A DNA stretch of 64,000 bases from F1-120-MAGs118 sp013360535 (GTDB lineage: Bacteria; Planctomycetota; UBA1135; GCA-002686595): the NCBI GenBank assembly GCA_026647215.1, contig JAPKHC010000012.1, positions 1-64,000 on the forward strand. Reading direction: 5' to 3'. Within the stretch, counting starts at the first letter, position 1, and each line of letters opens with the position of its first letter. Below, one piece after another: positions 8,913-17,763 of the stretch. A program made the position numbers and the translations under genes. The notes below the pieces were generated by a model. That model saw only the letters and a list, made by a program, of their open reading frames with translations. It had not been told where the DNA came from and did not search any database.

Positions 8913-10505
8913 TCAATGCAGGCTGAACTCGAGCACCTGCCCCGCGCGCACCTCGAACGGCCGCTCCGTCACGACCTCGCCCTCGAGCGTGACGTCGAGC
9001 GCGGAATAGCGCCCCGGCTGCAGGTAACCGCCCCACTGCGCCCGCAGCTCCCACGTGCCGTCGACGACGATGCCCTGTTCGTCGACGATCGCGACGCGCC
9101 CGTAGGCGCCGCGGACTCCGACCTCCGCGGGCTGGTGCACGACGAGCTCGACCCGCTGGCCCGGACGCGGCTCGAGCACGAGCAGCGGCGCCGCCTCGTG
9201 GCCGGTCAGCGGCACGCTCGCCGCCGGGCCGGTGATGCGCGCACGCACGACGATCGCGCCACTGCCGACCGCGAGCCGCGCGACGCCCTCGGCGTCGGTG
9301 TGGATCTCGCGCGCGATCGTCGGCGGTGGAACGAGCTCACCCTTCGTGAAGTTGACGCAGCTCACGAAGGCGGGGAGCGGCGCACCGCTCGTGTCCTTCA
9401 CCAGCACCTCGAGCCCCGCCGCGGGCTCGAGCTTGAGCGTGCCGAGGTCGACCGCCTGCCCCAGCCGCGCGCGCACGATGGCGTGCACGTCGGCGCGTTC
9501 GGGTGCGCTCGCCACGAGCATGTACTCACCCGGGAGCACCGCCGCGAAGCGCACGATGCCGTCGCGCGGAACCTGCACCGGCTCCGAGTTCCTGCGGCGG
9601 CTCTCGAGCGGCTCGAGCACCACTGTCGCACCCGCCGGCGGGTAGGGTCCGGCCCAGTCGAGCACACGCAACACGACGCTCGGCGGCGCGAACTCCTCGG
9701 GCGCGAAACGCAGCGGCAGCACGCACTCGTTGGTGTCCGCCCGCACGAACGTCCACGGTCCGCTGCGCGTGCCGAGCGTGCCCGAGAGCCAGGTGCCCCG
9801 CAGGTCGGAATGTTCGACGCGCCAGCGGACCTCGCTCGCGCCCTCGGGCTGCTCCGCCAGGAACGCGCTGAAGGTCGGCGCGTCCTCGAAGCGGCGTTCG
9901 GCGGCGGGCGAGCGGGTCGCCTCGGTGCCGTCGCGCGACCACCACAGCGTGAAGTGCGCCTGCACGAAGGAGAGCAGGTCGAGGTCGAGCGCGGCCGCGA
10001 GTCGTTCGATCTGCCGCAGGTCCTCGGTGTCGAGCCTGAGCAGCGTCGTGCCGCGGGGCTGGAGCCAGAGCTCGAGCGCGAGCGCGCCGGTTGCGGGCGC
10101 AAACACCTCGCGCGTCGCCACTTGCAGGCCTTCGGCCGTCGCTTCGACCGTCCACGTGCCGGGCGCGAGCGCGAGCTCGTGCTGCGGCGAGGAGTCCGCG
10201 CTCGGCGTCGCCTGCACGGCCTCCGGCCCGCGCCTGGCGAGCACGCTCGCCTGCTCGACCGGCAACTCCGAACCAAAGCGCCGCACGGTGACCCGCACGT
10301 TCGCGGCACGCTCGCTCTTGGGGACTTGCGCCGTTTCCTGCGGGGTTTCGGCACTTTCGCGCTGCGACGAGGACAGGTCGGGCGCGCTCGCCAGCGCTTC
10401 GTCGACCGGACTCGCGGCCGAAGGCGGCGCGGAGCGCGAGAGCGCGAGCGCGAGCCAGGTCAACGCGCCGAAGAGCAGCGCCAGCACGACCCAACGGAGC
10501 TTCAT
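8913..10505 (-). CDS. Membrane-anchored carboxypeptidase-regulatory-like surface protein
   Basis: The 530-residue protein has an uncleaved-looking N-terminal membrane helix (residues 5-23), a disordered Ser/Pro/Glu-rich stretch (24-70) and then several beta-sandwich domains of the carboxypeptidase regulatory-like or transthyretin-like type. Typical segments are 'GTWTVEATAEGLQ', 'LPGEYMLVASAPE', 'DTSGAPLPAFVS' and 'LQPGRYSALDV'. No catalytic motif is visible. It probably projects from the membrane as a structural or adhesive rod. The ATG at 10505 starts the membrane helix. A similar protein is cut by the right edge of the window (62286-64000). Confidence 0.65.
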   Translation of the reverse strand: MKLRWVVLALLFGALTWLALALSRSAPPSAASPVDEALASAPDLSSSQRESAETPQETAQVPKSERAANVRVTVRRFGSELPVEQASVLARRGPEAVQATPSADSSPQHELALAPGTWTVEATAEGLQVATREVFAPATGALALELWLQPRGTTLLRLDTEDLRQIERLAAALDLDLLSFVQAHFTLWWSRDGTEATRSPAAERRFEDAPTFSAFLAEQPEGASEVRWRVEHSDLRGTWLSGTLGTRSGPWTFVRADTNECVLPLRFAPEEFAPPSVVLRVLDWAGPYPPAGATVVLEPLESRRRNSEPVQVPRDGIVRFAAVLPGEYMLVASAPERADVHAIVRARLGQAVDLGTLKLEPAAGLEVLVKDTSGAPLPAFVSCVNFTKGELVPPPTIAREIHTDAEGVARLAVGSGAIVVRARITGPAASVPLTGHEAAPLLVLEPRPGQRVELVVHQPAEVGVRGAYGRVAIVDEQGIVVDGTWELRAQWGGYLQPGRYSALDVTLEGEVVTERPFEVRAGQVLEFSLH

Positions 10506-10595
10506 CACTGGGGAAGCTAGCCCACGCGCGCCGAACGGACTACAGCGCGCCCGCTGGACCGCCGCGGCTGCTAAGTTGGCGCCGCGACGATTCCC

Positions 10596-11216
10596 ATGGA
10601 CGCGAAGCTGCTCCACAAGCTGAAGTTCCACCTCGCGCGACTCGCGCAGGAGGAGACCGAGGACGACTGGCAGAAGGTCGTCGAGCTGTGCGAGCGCTTG
10701 CTCGACGAGGTGCCCGACGCACGCACGCTCGCGCTCTCGAAGCGGCTCGCCGCCGCGGCTCCGGCGCTGCGCGACTGGACGCTTCCGGCGGAGTTCGCGG
10801 TGCTGCAGCGCGAGCTCGAGGCCGCGACGCGCAAGGCGAGTTCGACGGCGGCGGCGCCCGCGACGCCGGAGGAGCAGGTCGCGGCGCTGCTCAAGGGGCG
10901 CGTGATGGTCGTGATCGGCGGCGACCGGCGTCCGGACCACCAGGAGCGCCTGCGCGAGACGTTCGGGCTGCGCGAGGTGCTGTGGCCCGACACACGCGAG
11001 CAGAAACCCGATGTCGCGGCGCTCGAGTCCTGCGTGGCGCGCACCGACGTCGCGGTGGTCGTGTTGATGATCCGCTGGATCCGGCACGCGCTCGGCGAGG
11101 TCGCGACGCTGTGCGAGCGCCACGACAAGCCGCTCGTGCGGCTCACCGCCGGCTACAACCCCGCGCAGGTCGCCGTCGCGATCCTCGAGCAGACCGGCAA
11201 GCGCCTGTCGGGCTGA
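10596..11216 (+). CDS. DUF2325-like protein
   Basis: The 206-residue cytoplasmic protein has a helical N-terminal half (1-100). Its C-terminal half fits DUF2325: a VMVVIGGD strand-loop near 102-109, 'RLRETFGLREVLWPD', then a hydrophobic strand 'DVAVVVLMIRWIRHALGEVATLCERHDKPLVRL'. In the family this Rossmann-like fold is often linked to stress or redox response, with no proven biochemistry. Start ATG at 10596. The stop codon at 11214-11216 is the first element of structured repeat B. Confidence 0.65.
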   Translation: MDAKLLHKLKFHLARLAQEETEDDWQKVVELCERLLDEVPDARTLALSKRLAAAAPALRDWTLPAEFAVLQRELEAATRKASSTAAAPATPEEQVAALLKGRVMVVIGGDRRPDHQERLRETFGLREVLWPDTREQKPDVAALESCVARTDVAVVVLMIRWIRHALGEVATLCERHDKPLVRLTAGYNPAQVAVAILEQTGKRLSG

Positions 11217-11315
11217 CAGCTCGTGAAGAAGTGAGGGTACGAGCGCTCAGCATGCTTGTTGCGCCGTCGTCTGGCGGCACCGGGCGGCGAGACCCTGAAG
11301 GTCCTCACCGTCGCT
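11213..11315 (+). repeat. Structured repeat element B, beginning at a stop codon
   Basis: This is a homologue of element A in the sense orientation of the gene it follows. It begins with C-TGA, where TGA is the stop of the 10596-11216 gene. The first hairpin is AGCTCGT / ACGAGCGCT around a loop starting GAAGAA. The motif GCATGCTTGTTGCGCCG follows, then a weaker second hairpin and a region similar to hairpin 3 of A (GAGACC-TGA...). The first stem differs from that of A by compensatory changes (left-arm G to C, right-arm C to G), so the structure is conserved rather than the sequence. The 3' limit is approximate. Confidence 0.65.
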
Positions 11316-11324
11316 GGGCGCCGC

Positions 11325-12062
11325 TCACTTGCGGCGGAAGCGCAGGATGTAGTTCTCCTTGAGGCCCGCGATCTGCGCCTGCGCGACGGGCTCGAAGCCC
11401 GCGGCGACGATCTCGGCCGCGAAGACCTCCTGTCCGGCGCGCACGTGTCCCATGCACCACTCGCGCGACACGCCCTCGATGCGGTGGAAATCGATCACGA
11501 CCAGCTCGCCGCCCGGCCGCAGCGCCTCGTGGATCGAAGCGAGCGTGCGCGCGGGGTACTCGAAGTGGTGGTACGTGTCGCAGATGAAGGCGAGGTCGAC
11601 GGAGGCCGCGGGCAGGCGCGCGTCGTCCTCGGTGCAGGTCACGCCCTCGACGTTGCGCAGGCCGCGGGCCGCGCTCAGTTCCTCGATGCGCTCGATGAAA
11701 GCCGGCGCGATGTCGACGGCGTACACCTTGCCTTCGCGACCGACGAGCTCGGCGAACGGCAGGGTGAACAGGCCCGTGCCCGCTCCGATGTCGGCCACCG
11801 TCTGCCCCGGGCGCAGCCCGATGGCGGCGAGGATCGAGGCACGCTCGGTGTAGATCTCGCGGCTCTCGGTCTCGAAACGCTCGACGAACTTCTGCGGGTC
11901 GAGCGCGGGATCGAGGAAGTCCTTGTTGATGCCGGGCTTGACGCTCTCGAGCGGCGGTTCGGGCGCCGGCGGAGCCGCAGCGGTCTTCTCGGCGCTCTTG
12001 CAGGCGGCGAGGACGAGGAACGCGAACGGCAGGGCACGCAGGAAGAGCTTCGGAGTGGGCAT
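11325..12062 (-). CDS. SAM-dependent methyltransferase with lipoprotein signal
   Basis: The 245-residue protein is a class I methyltransferase. Motif I VADIGAGTG is near residue 90, with an acidic motif II 'VYAVDIAP', 'FICDTYHHFEYP' and a post-motif 'LRPGGELVVIDFHR', which places it in the methyltransferase 11/25 group. Unusually, it starts with a signal peptide and a lipobox LAAC (Cys about 21) followed by a Pro/Ala linker, so it appears to be exported and lipid-anchored. SAM is a cytoplasmic cofactor, which makes that location puzzling. The ATG at 12062 begins the signal. The substrate is unknown. Confidence 0.8.
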   Translation of the reverse strand: MPTPKLFLRALPFAFLVLAACKSAEKTAAAPPAPEPPLESVKPGINKDFLDPALDPQKFVERFETESREIYTERASILAAIGLRPGQTVADIGAGTGLFTLPFAELVGREGKVYAVDIAPAFIERIEELSAARGLRNVEGVTCTEDDARLPAASVDLAFICDTYHHFEYPARTLASIHEALRPGGELVVIDFHRIEGVSREWCMGHVRAGQEVFAAEIVAAGFEPVAQAQIAGLKENYILRFRRK

Positions 12063-12133
12063 GTGCGGATGGTGACGAATCCGGCTCCTGCCGCGCAACC
12101 ACGCTTGGGGCGTAGACTCGCGCCTCGACTTCC

Positions 12134-12955
12134 ATGGCCGCCTCGATCTACCACCTGACGTCGCGCCGCGAGCTGGAGCAGTTCCTCCTCACGGGCGAGC
12201 TGGCGCCGCCGTCGCTCGAGACCGAGGGTTTTGTGCACTGCTGCTTCCTGCACCAGATCCAGGGTGTCGTCGCGCGCTTCTTTGGCGACGCGCGTGGGCT
12301 GGTGCTGCTCGACCTCGGCGATCCGCTGCGCAAGAACATCGACGTGCGCTACGAGCCCGCGCCGGACTCGAGCCTGCTGTTCCCGCACGTGTACGGTCCG
12401 CTCGAGCTCGGCTGGCTGCGCGAGTGGTGGAGCCTCGACAACGCGCTCGACCGCGCGCGACTCCCCAAGCGGCTGCGCCACGAGCGCCTGCAGCAGCGCC
12501 TCGAGCTCTCCGAACTCGAGCGGCGCTTCGACTGGTACGAACATCCCGAGGGCCCGCTGTTCGTCGAGACGCGGCGCGACGCGCACCGCACCAGCGGGCA
12601 CTGGCTGTTCCTGCCCGGCGCGATTTCGGCCTTCCACCGCGTCCTCAACAACGAGGAACTGTGGGTCGCGCAGCGAGGTGCGCTGCTCGTGCACGAGCTC
12701 GACCCCGACGGCGCCCACCGCGTCCGACGGCTCGGCCTCGACGTCGCCGCGGGCGAGCTTCCGGTGCTCGCGGTCCGGCGCGGCACGCTGCAGGCCGCGG
12801 AACTGCCGCCGGGCGAGCCCTTCGCCTTCGGCACGAACGTCTGCGCTCCGGCCTTCGACTTCGCGCAGTTCGAGCTCACCCCGCGCGCCGACCTGCTCGC
12901 GCGCTTTCCGGCTCACCGGGCGCTGGTCGAGCGCCTGACCCACGGCCCGGCCTAG
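12134..12955 (+). CDS. DUF952-DUF985 (cupin_5) fusion protein
   Basis: The 273-residue protein fuses two small families. Residues 1-100 match DUF952: IYHLTSR, an LETEGFVHCCFLHQ block and FPHVYGPL. Residues 115-265 match DUF985/cupin_5: 'HPEGPLFVETRR', 'WLFLPGAISAFHRVLNNEELW', a metal-type cupin strand 'LGLDVAAGELPVLAV' and 'APAFDFAQFEL'. Both are usually separate proteins of unknown enzymology; cupin_5 members bind metal and may act on sugars or keto acids. Start ATG at 12134. A hairpin follows the stop. Confidence 0.8.
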   Translation: MAASIYHLTSRRELEQFLLTGELAPPSLETEGFVHCCFLHQIQGVVARFFGDARGLVLLDLGDPLRKNIDVRYEPAPDSSLLFPHVYGPLELGWLREWWSLDNALDRARLPKRLRHERLQQRLELSELERRFDWYEHPEGPLFVETRRDAHRTSGHWLFLPGAISAFHRVLNNEELWVAQRGALLVHELDPDGAHRVRRLGLDVAAGELPVLAVRRGTLQAAELPPGEPFAFGTNVCAPAFDFAQFELTPRADLLARFPAHRALVERLTHGPA

Positions 12956-12990
12956 CCCGATTTGCGGGCCAAACCCCCGCATTTTCGGGC
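12955..12990 (+). terminator. Hairpin after the DUF952-DUF985 gene
   Basis: GCCCGA (12955-12960) pairs with TCGGGC (12985-12990), and inside it GCGGG pairs with CCCGC across a short loop. This gives a two-part stem with small symmetric internal loops. It begins at the stop codon and is a plausible intrinsic terminator, although no long T tract follows. Confidence 0.45.
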
Positions 12991-13129
12991 CTCTGCTAGC
13001 GTGAGGCGCGACTTCCGCTCCGCCTCCCCCGAGCCGACTTGGCGGAATTCTCCCCCTGCTTGTCCAGTGCCGGGCTTCCGACGCACTTGAGGGCGTCCAC
13101 CCAGCCTCCCAACGGAACAAGGTCCCACC

Positions 13130-14332
13130 ATGAAGTCGATCCTCCTCCGCAGCGTGTCCTTCCTCGCCCTGGCCGTCGCCTTCGCCCTTCCGGCGAGCGC
13201 GCAGTGCCTGCAGCCCGACAACCTCGACAACACGACCGTCTGCGGCCCCGCCCAGACGAGCGTGCCGCAGAAGCCCTTCCAGCAGGCCGCGCTCGGCATC
13301 TGCTGGGCCGGCTGCGCGGTCGGAACGACGGCGCCCTACACGGTGCAGTGGAGCTCGCCCGCGCTCGCCAACCTCAACACCGCGGGCCTCGCCTCCTGCG
13401 GCTGGTACACGGCGCGCGTGCGGCTCCTGCAGGGTGTCAACGTCGCGTGGGACGGCGGAGTGCAGATGACCTACGCCCGCACGTGGGCCGAGGCCAACAC
13501 CGCCGGCACCGCCAATCAGGTCTGGCGCTTCCTCGTCAACGGCGACCTGCGCATGGTCTCGGGCAACGTCGCGAGCCCCTGCGGCATCCCGGCCTGCGCG
13601 CCGGCCTTCAACGGCAACATGCGCGTCACCGGCTACATCGACTACCAGTTCGACTGCGCGACGCAGGTCTGGCGCCGCGCGTGGATGCTCCACCACGCCT
13701 GCGACTCGATCGACCACGTCCCCGGCTACCCGCGCGCCGGTTCGTTCCACCCCGGCCGCTCCTACACGTGGGTCGGTCCGGCGGCGGGCTTCGTCCCCGG
13801 TGCGGGTTCGACGCTGGAAGCCGGCGTGAACATCGCGGAGAGCGTGCGCCGCTGGGATGCGACCGTGATGCCCGCGCGCTGCGGCGCCGAGGAGCCGGTC
13901 GCGGTGGCGAGCATCACCCCGAGCGCGATGACCTGCATGTGCGGCGCGGGCCCGAGCAACTACTACGAGGGCATCCTCAACGTGAACGGCGCCTGGGGCA
14001 CGACGATCGCGACCTTCCCTGGCGCCGCGCCGTTCCGCTCCTTCCCGATCGGCAGCTGGACCAACCCGGCGGTGTTCCCCGGCGTCGAGGAGGTGCGCTG
14101 GAACTTCAACGAGGCGACGTTCGTCGATTGCACCGGAGTCGGCCGCAACGAGGCCTGGTTCGGCGTGACGACCGCGGGGGGCGACCCGGCCTTCTCGCTC
14201 AACACGATCTCGCCCTCGGCGCCGCTGCCGCAGACCTTCATCGACCAGTGCAACTCGGTGATGCTCCCCGCGGGCATCGCGACGCGCAACCGCGCTTTCC
14301 GCTCGGACCACGTCCTCAACCTGAACCTCTAG
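13130..14332 (+). CDS. Secreted cysteine-rich protein of unknown function
   Basis: The 400-residue protein starts with a strong signal peptide (1-24, cleavage near ASA-Q). The mature part has about 18 cysteines spread through it, is rich in Trp, Asn, Thr and Gly and poor in Lys, which suggests a disulfide-stabilised extracellular beta protein. I recognise no family. It does not carry the C-terminal module seen in three other secreted proteins of this window. Start ATG at 13130; a terminator-like hairpin follows 20 bases after the stop. Confidence 0.75.
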   Translation: MKSILLRSVSFLALAVAFALPASAQCLQPDNLDNTTVCGPAQTSVPQKPFQQAALGICWAGCAVGTTAPYTVQWSSPALANLNTAGLASCGWYTARVRLLQGVNVAWDGGVQMTYARTWAEANTAGTANQVWRFLVNGDLRMVSGNVASPCGIPACAPAFNGNMRVTGYIDYQFDCATQVWRRAWMLHHACDSIDHVPGYPRAGSFHPGRSYTWVGPAAGFVPGAGSTLEAGVNIAESVRRWDATVMPARCGAEEPVAVASITPSAMTCMCGAGPSNYYEGILNVNGAWGTTIATFPGAAPFRSFPIGSWTNPAVFPGVEEVRWNFNEATFVDCTGVGRNEAWFGVTTAGGDPAFSLNTISPSAPLPQTFIDQCNSVMLPAGIATRNRAFRSDHVLNLNL

Positions 14333-14352
14333 GAAGTGACTGAGCGGAATGA

Positions 14353-14397
14353 GCGCCCCGGTTCCCGCGAGCAGCGGAGACCGGGGCGCGCTGCTTT
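14353..14397 (+). terminator. Rho-independent terminator
   Basis: The 10-bp inverted repeat GCGCCCCGGT (14353-14362) / ACCGGGGCGC (14380-14389) is followed by GCTGCTTTT. It lies 20 bases after the stop of the secreted protein gene and upstream of the NamZ-like gene, so it separates two plus-strand transcription units. Confidence 0.7.
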
Positions 14398-14444
14398 TGG
14401 GGCTGCGCTCGCAAGTGCCGGAAAAGACCGCTAGAAACGGGCGC

Positions 14445-15731
14445 ATGAAGGTCGTCGCCGCGTTCGCCTTGGCCGTGCTCGCCGCCTGCTCCGTCGACGC
14501 GGCGCCGCCGCGGGAGCAAGCGCCGTCGAACGTGCCGCAGGCCGCGCCGGTCGAGGCGACGGCAGCGCTGCCGCGGCGGGTGGAGCTCGGCATCGAGGTG
14601 CTGCTCGAGCGCGACAGCCGCTTCGTGCGCGAGCTCGAGGGCAAGCGGCTGGGGCTCGTCACCAACCCTTCGGGAGTCGACGGCAACCTGGTGCCGACGG
14701 CCGACCGGCTCGCGGAGGACCCGCGCCTCACGCTCGTGCAGCTCTACGGGCCCGAGCACGGCATCCGCGGCGACACGCCGGCCGGTGACTCGGTCGGCGA
14801 CGCGCTCGATCCGATCAGCGGACTGCCTGTGCAGAGCCTCTACGGCTCGCGCAAGGCGCCGACGGCGGACACGCTCGAGAACGTCGACGCGCTGGTGTTC
14901 GACATCCAGGACATCGGCTCGCGCACCTACACGTACATCTCGACCCTCGGCGAGGTGATGAAGGCCGCGGCGGCGGCGCGCAAGCCGCTGTACGTGCTCG
15001 ACCGGCCCAATCCGATCGGCGGCCTGCGCTTCGAGGGCGGTGCGGTCGAGGAGCAGTGGAAGAGCTTCATCGGCTGGGGCCCGGTGCCGGTGACGCACGG
15101 GCTGACGGTCGGCGAGATGGCGCGCTTCTACAACGAGGAGCTCGCGCTGGGCTGCCAGCTCACGGTCGTGCCGATGCGCGGCTGGAAGCGCTCGATGACG
15201 TGGGAGGACTGCGGGCTCGAGTGGACGACGACCTCGCCGCACGTTCCGCACCAGATCCAGGCCTACCTGTACGTGCCGACGGGCATGGCGGCGAGCTCGT
15301 GCACGAACCTGTCGGACGCGATCGGCTCGACCATGCCGTTCGAGGCCATCGGCGCCGAGTGGATCGACGGTTACGCGCTGGCGGCGGAGCTCGCGCGCGA
15401 GCGCCTCGAGGGCGTGCAGTTCCAGCCGCTCGCGTGGAAGCCGTTCTACGGCAAGTGGGCCAACAAGTCGCTGCGTGGCGTGCGGCTCGTCGTGCAGGAC
15501 TCGCACCGCTTCGCGCCGCTGCGCACGGCGATCGCGCTGCTCGTCACGCTGCGGCGCATGTACGGCGACGCGCTCGAGCTCGCCGACGACGCGGCCATCG
15601 GGAAGCACTGGGGTTCCGTGCAGTTCAAGACGCTCCTGCTTCAGGGTGCGAGCGTGCAGCAGATCGAGGCGGCCTGGGAGCCGTGGCTGGCGGAGTTCGA
15701 GCGCAAGCGCCAGCGTGTGCTGATCTATTGA
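14445..15731 (+). CDS. namZ: NamZ-like exo-beta-N-acetylmuramidase lipoprotein (DUF1343)
   Basis: The 428-residue protein matches DUF1343. Landmarks are GIEVLLE near residue 46, 'GLVTNPSGVD', 'LYGPEHGIRGD' (about 102-112), 'GLPVQSLYG', 'VFDIQDIGSRTYTYISTL', 'LDRPNPIGG' and 'EGTN'-type sites in the C-terminal half. Characterised members release N-acetylmuramic acid from peptidoglycan fragments. A signal peptide with lipobox LAAC (Cys15) precedes the domain, so the enzyme is probably tethered outside the cytoplasmic membrane. Start ATG at 14445 begins the signal. Next to an AGE-type epimerase and NagB it suggests a cell-wall amino-sugar recovery locus. Confidence 0.88.
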   Translation: MKVVAAFALAVLAACSVDAAPPREQAPSNVPQAAPVEATAALPRRVELGIEVLLERDSRFVRELEGKRLGLVTNPSGVDGNLVPTADRLAEDPRLTLVQLYGPEHGIRGDTPAGDSVGDALDPISGLPVQSLYGSRKAPTADTLENVDALVFDIQDIGSRTYTYISTLGEVMKAAAAARKPLYVLDRPNPIGGLRFEGGAVEEQWKSFIGWGPVPVTHGLTVGEMARFYNEELALGCQLTVVPMRGWKRSMTWEDCGLEWTTTSPHVPHQIQAYLYVPTGMAASSCTNLSDAIGSTMPFEAIGAEWIDGYALAAELARERLEGVQFQPLAWKPFYGKWANKSLRGVRLVVQDSHRFAPLRTAIALLVTLRRMYGDALELADDAAIGKHWGSVQFKTLLLQGASVQQIEAAWEPWLAEFERKRQRVLIY

Positions 15732-15756
15732 GCTCGGTCCGGCCGCACGACGCGGG

Positions 15757-16950
15757 TCACTCGACGGACGCGATCAGGCCGCCGAGCAGCTGGTCGCAGC
15801 GCAGCAGCGTGCGCGGCGTCGAGAAGCCGCCCTTGCGCGGGCCGGACTTGAAGCGCTGGCTGACGAAGTTGCGGCGGTCGAGCGAGGCGAACCACTCGCC
15901 GTGGGTCGCGTCGGGGAAGTGCGAGAGCGTGTAGTCGGCGACCTGCTCGAAACGCTCGAGCCAGCGCGGCGCACGCGTGGCCGAGTAGGCCGAGAGCGTC
16001 GCGAGCAGCGCGGCGCTGTGCACCCACGCGAGCTTGCGGCTCCACTCGATCTGCACGGGCGAGTAACCCTCGCGGTCGAGGTACAGGTACAGGCCGCCGT
16101 CGTCGCCGTCCCAGCCGAAGTCGAGCGCCGATTCCATCGCGTCGAGCGCCTCGTCGACGCCATGCGTGTCGCCCGCGGCCGCCGCGCGCTCGAACAGCTG
16201 GCGCGCGGCGACGAGCCAGCGGCCGGGACACACGAGGCGCCCTTCGGGGCCGGGCAGCACGCTCCCGTCGAGCGCGACGTGCTCGAGCACGAGGTCGAAC
16301 TCGGAGCGCACGTGCAGGCGCGCGCGGGCGCGCCAGAAGCGCTCGTGGTCGGCGACGTAACCGGGGCTCGCGAGCTCGAACGAGTCGAGCGCGTCGAAGG
16401 CGAGCGTCAGCGTGTCGAGCGTGCTGAGCGCGACGGCGCCGGGGAACTCCTTGGGGTCGGGCGTGCGCGACGCGCGGGCGAGCGCGAGCGCGCTCTCGAG
16501 CGCCTGTCGCGCGAGCTCGAGGTCGGCGGCGTCGCCGCTCGCGCGCGCCCACTCGGCGAGCGCGTTGGCGACGAACAGGTCGTTGCGCGGGCTGCCAGCG
16601 AGGCTCGCACCACGCCCGTCGCGTGTCAGCGTCGCGAACACGCGGCCATCGGCGCGCCGCGCCTTCCTGACGAGCAGTTCCGCGCCGGAGCGGGCCGCGG
16701 CGACCCACTGCGGACGGCGCTCGACCTCGCTGACGAGGCGCGAGAAGAACCACAGCGCCTGCGCCTGCAGGCCGACGTGCTTGATCTCGTCGTAGGGCGT
16801 GCCGTCGCGGTCGAGATGGTCGTGGTAGCCGCCGTGGGCCGTGTCGACGACGTGGCGCTCCCAGAACGGGACGACGCTGTCGAACAGTTCGGCGCGAATG
16901 CGGTCGCGCCAGCCCTGCAGGGCCGTGCGGAGGGCGGCGAGGCTCGTCAT
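15757..16950 (-). CDS. N-acylglucosamine 2-epimerase (AGE/RenBP) family protein
   Basis: The 397-residue protein has the (alpha/alpha)6-barrel pattern of the AGE family: 'GGYHDHLDRDG', 'KHVGLQAQALWFFSRL', 'DGRVFATLTRDG', 'ELASPGYVADHERFW', 'FDLVLEHVALDGS', 'WDGDDGGLYLYLDREG' and 'HSAALLATLSAYS'. His residues near 240-260 and in the C-terminal third fit the catalytic His pair. It probably epimerises N-acetylglucosamine/N-acetylmannosamine or isomerises a related sugar; mannose isomerase and cellobiose epimerase lie in the same fold. It overlaps the upstream nagB by 4 bases (ATGA). Confidence 0.85.
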   Translation of the reverse strand: MTSLAALRTALQGWRDRIRAELFDSVVPFWERHVVDTAHGGYHDHLDRDGTPYDEIKHVGLQAQALWFFSRLVSEVERRPQWVAAARSGAELLVRKARRADGRVFATLTRDGRGASLAGSPRNDLFVANALAEWARASGDAADLELARQALESALALARASRTPDPKEFPGAVALSTLDTLTLAFDALDSFELASPGYVADHERFWRARARLHVRSEFDLVLEHVALDGSVLPGPEGRLVCPGRWLVAARQLFERAAAAGDTHGVDEALDAMESALDFGWDGDDGGLYLYLDREGYSPVQIEWSRKLAWVHSAALLATLSAYSATRAPRWLERFEQVADYTLSHFPDATHGEWFASLDRRNFVSQRFKSGPRKGGFSTPRTLLRCDQLLGGLIASVE

Positions 16951-17720
16951 CGCGAGTCCCCGCCGCGCGCCGGCGCGAGGTCGGTGTAGAGCCGCAAGTC
17001 CGGGTGGCCACGCAGGAACGTCGCCGGAACTTCGGGCCCGACGGGATGCGCGAGCGCGCGCTCGAGCACCTCGCGCTTGGACGGCCCGAAGGCGAGCACG
17101 CGGATGCGGCGCGCGGAGAGGATCGTCGCGACGCCCATCGTGATCGCGTGGCGCGGCACGGTGTCGAGACTGCCGAAGTCGCGCGCGGCGTCCTCGCGCG
17201 TGACGGCGTGGAGCTCGACATGGCGCGTGCGCGAGTCGCGCGGCGAACCGGGCTCGTTGAAGCCGATGTGGCCGTTGCGACCGATCCCGAGCAGCTGCAG
17301 GTCGATGCCACCGGCCTCGGCGATCGCGCGCTCGTACTCGCGGCAGTGCGCGTCGACCTGCGACGGCGCGAGCTCGCTCGCGGGGATCCAGCCCTGCTCG
17401 AGCGACATGCCCAGCGGGCGCCAGACGCGCTCGCGCATGTAGCGGCGGTAGGACTGCGGATGGTCGGCGCGCAGGCCGAGGTATTCGTCGAGGTTGAAGG
17501 TCGTGACGTTGGCGAAGTCGAGCCCCTCCTCGCGGTGGAGGCGCACGAGCTCGGCGTAGATCTCGAGCGGCGTGCGGCCCGTCGCGAGTCCGAGCACGAC
17601 CCCGCGACCGGCGGCCCGGCGCGTGCGGATGAGCGCGGAAATCTCGGCCGCGACCGCGCGCGCCCCTTCCGCGGGCGTGCAGTCGACGAGCGGGATCGGC
17701 GCGGCGTCGGCGGTCATCAT
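16947..17720 (-). CDS. nagB: Glucosamine-6-phosphate deaminase
   Basis: The 257-residue protein is of normal NagB length. It has the LATGRTPLEIYAEL phosphate loop, TTFNLDEYLGL with the catalytic Asp, and GIGRNGHIGFNEPG containing the catalytic His and Glu. It converts glucosamine 6-phosphate to fructose 6-phosphate and ammonia in the cytoplasm. Two adjacent ATGs (17720 and 17717) are possible; the first has AGAGGA at 6-nt spacing. Translationally coupled to the AGE-family gene, it closes a route from amino sugars to glycolysis. Confidence 0.93.
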   Translation of the reverse strand: MMTADAAPIPLVDCTPAEGARAVAAEISALIRTRRAAGRGVVLGLATGRTPLEIYAELVRLHREEGLDFANVTTFNLDEYLGLRADHPQSYRRYMRERVWRPLGMSLEQGWIPASELAPSQVDAHCREYERAIAEAGGIDLQLLGIGRNGHIGFNEPGSPRDSRTRHVELHAVTREDAARDFGSLDTVPRHAITMGVATILSARRIRVLAFGPSKREVLERALAHPVGPEVPATFLRGHPDLRLYTDLAPARGGDSR

Positions 17721-17763
17721 CGGGCGTCCTCTGGGGGCACTATAGCGGCAGTCGCGTGCTCCA

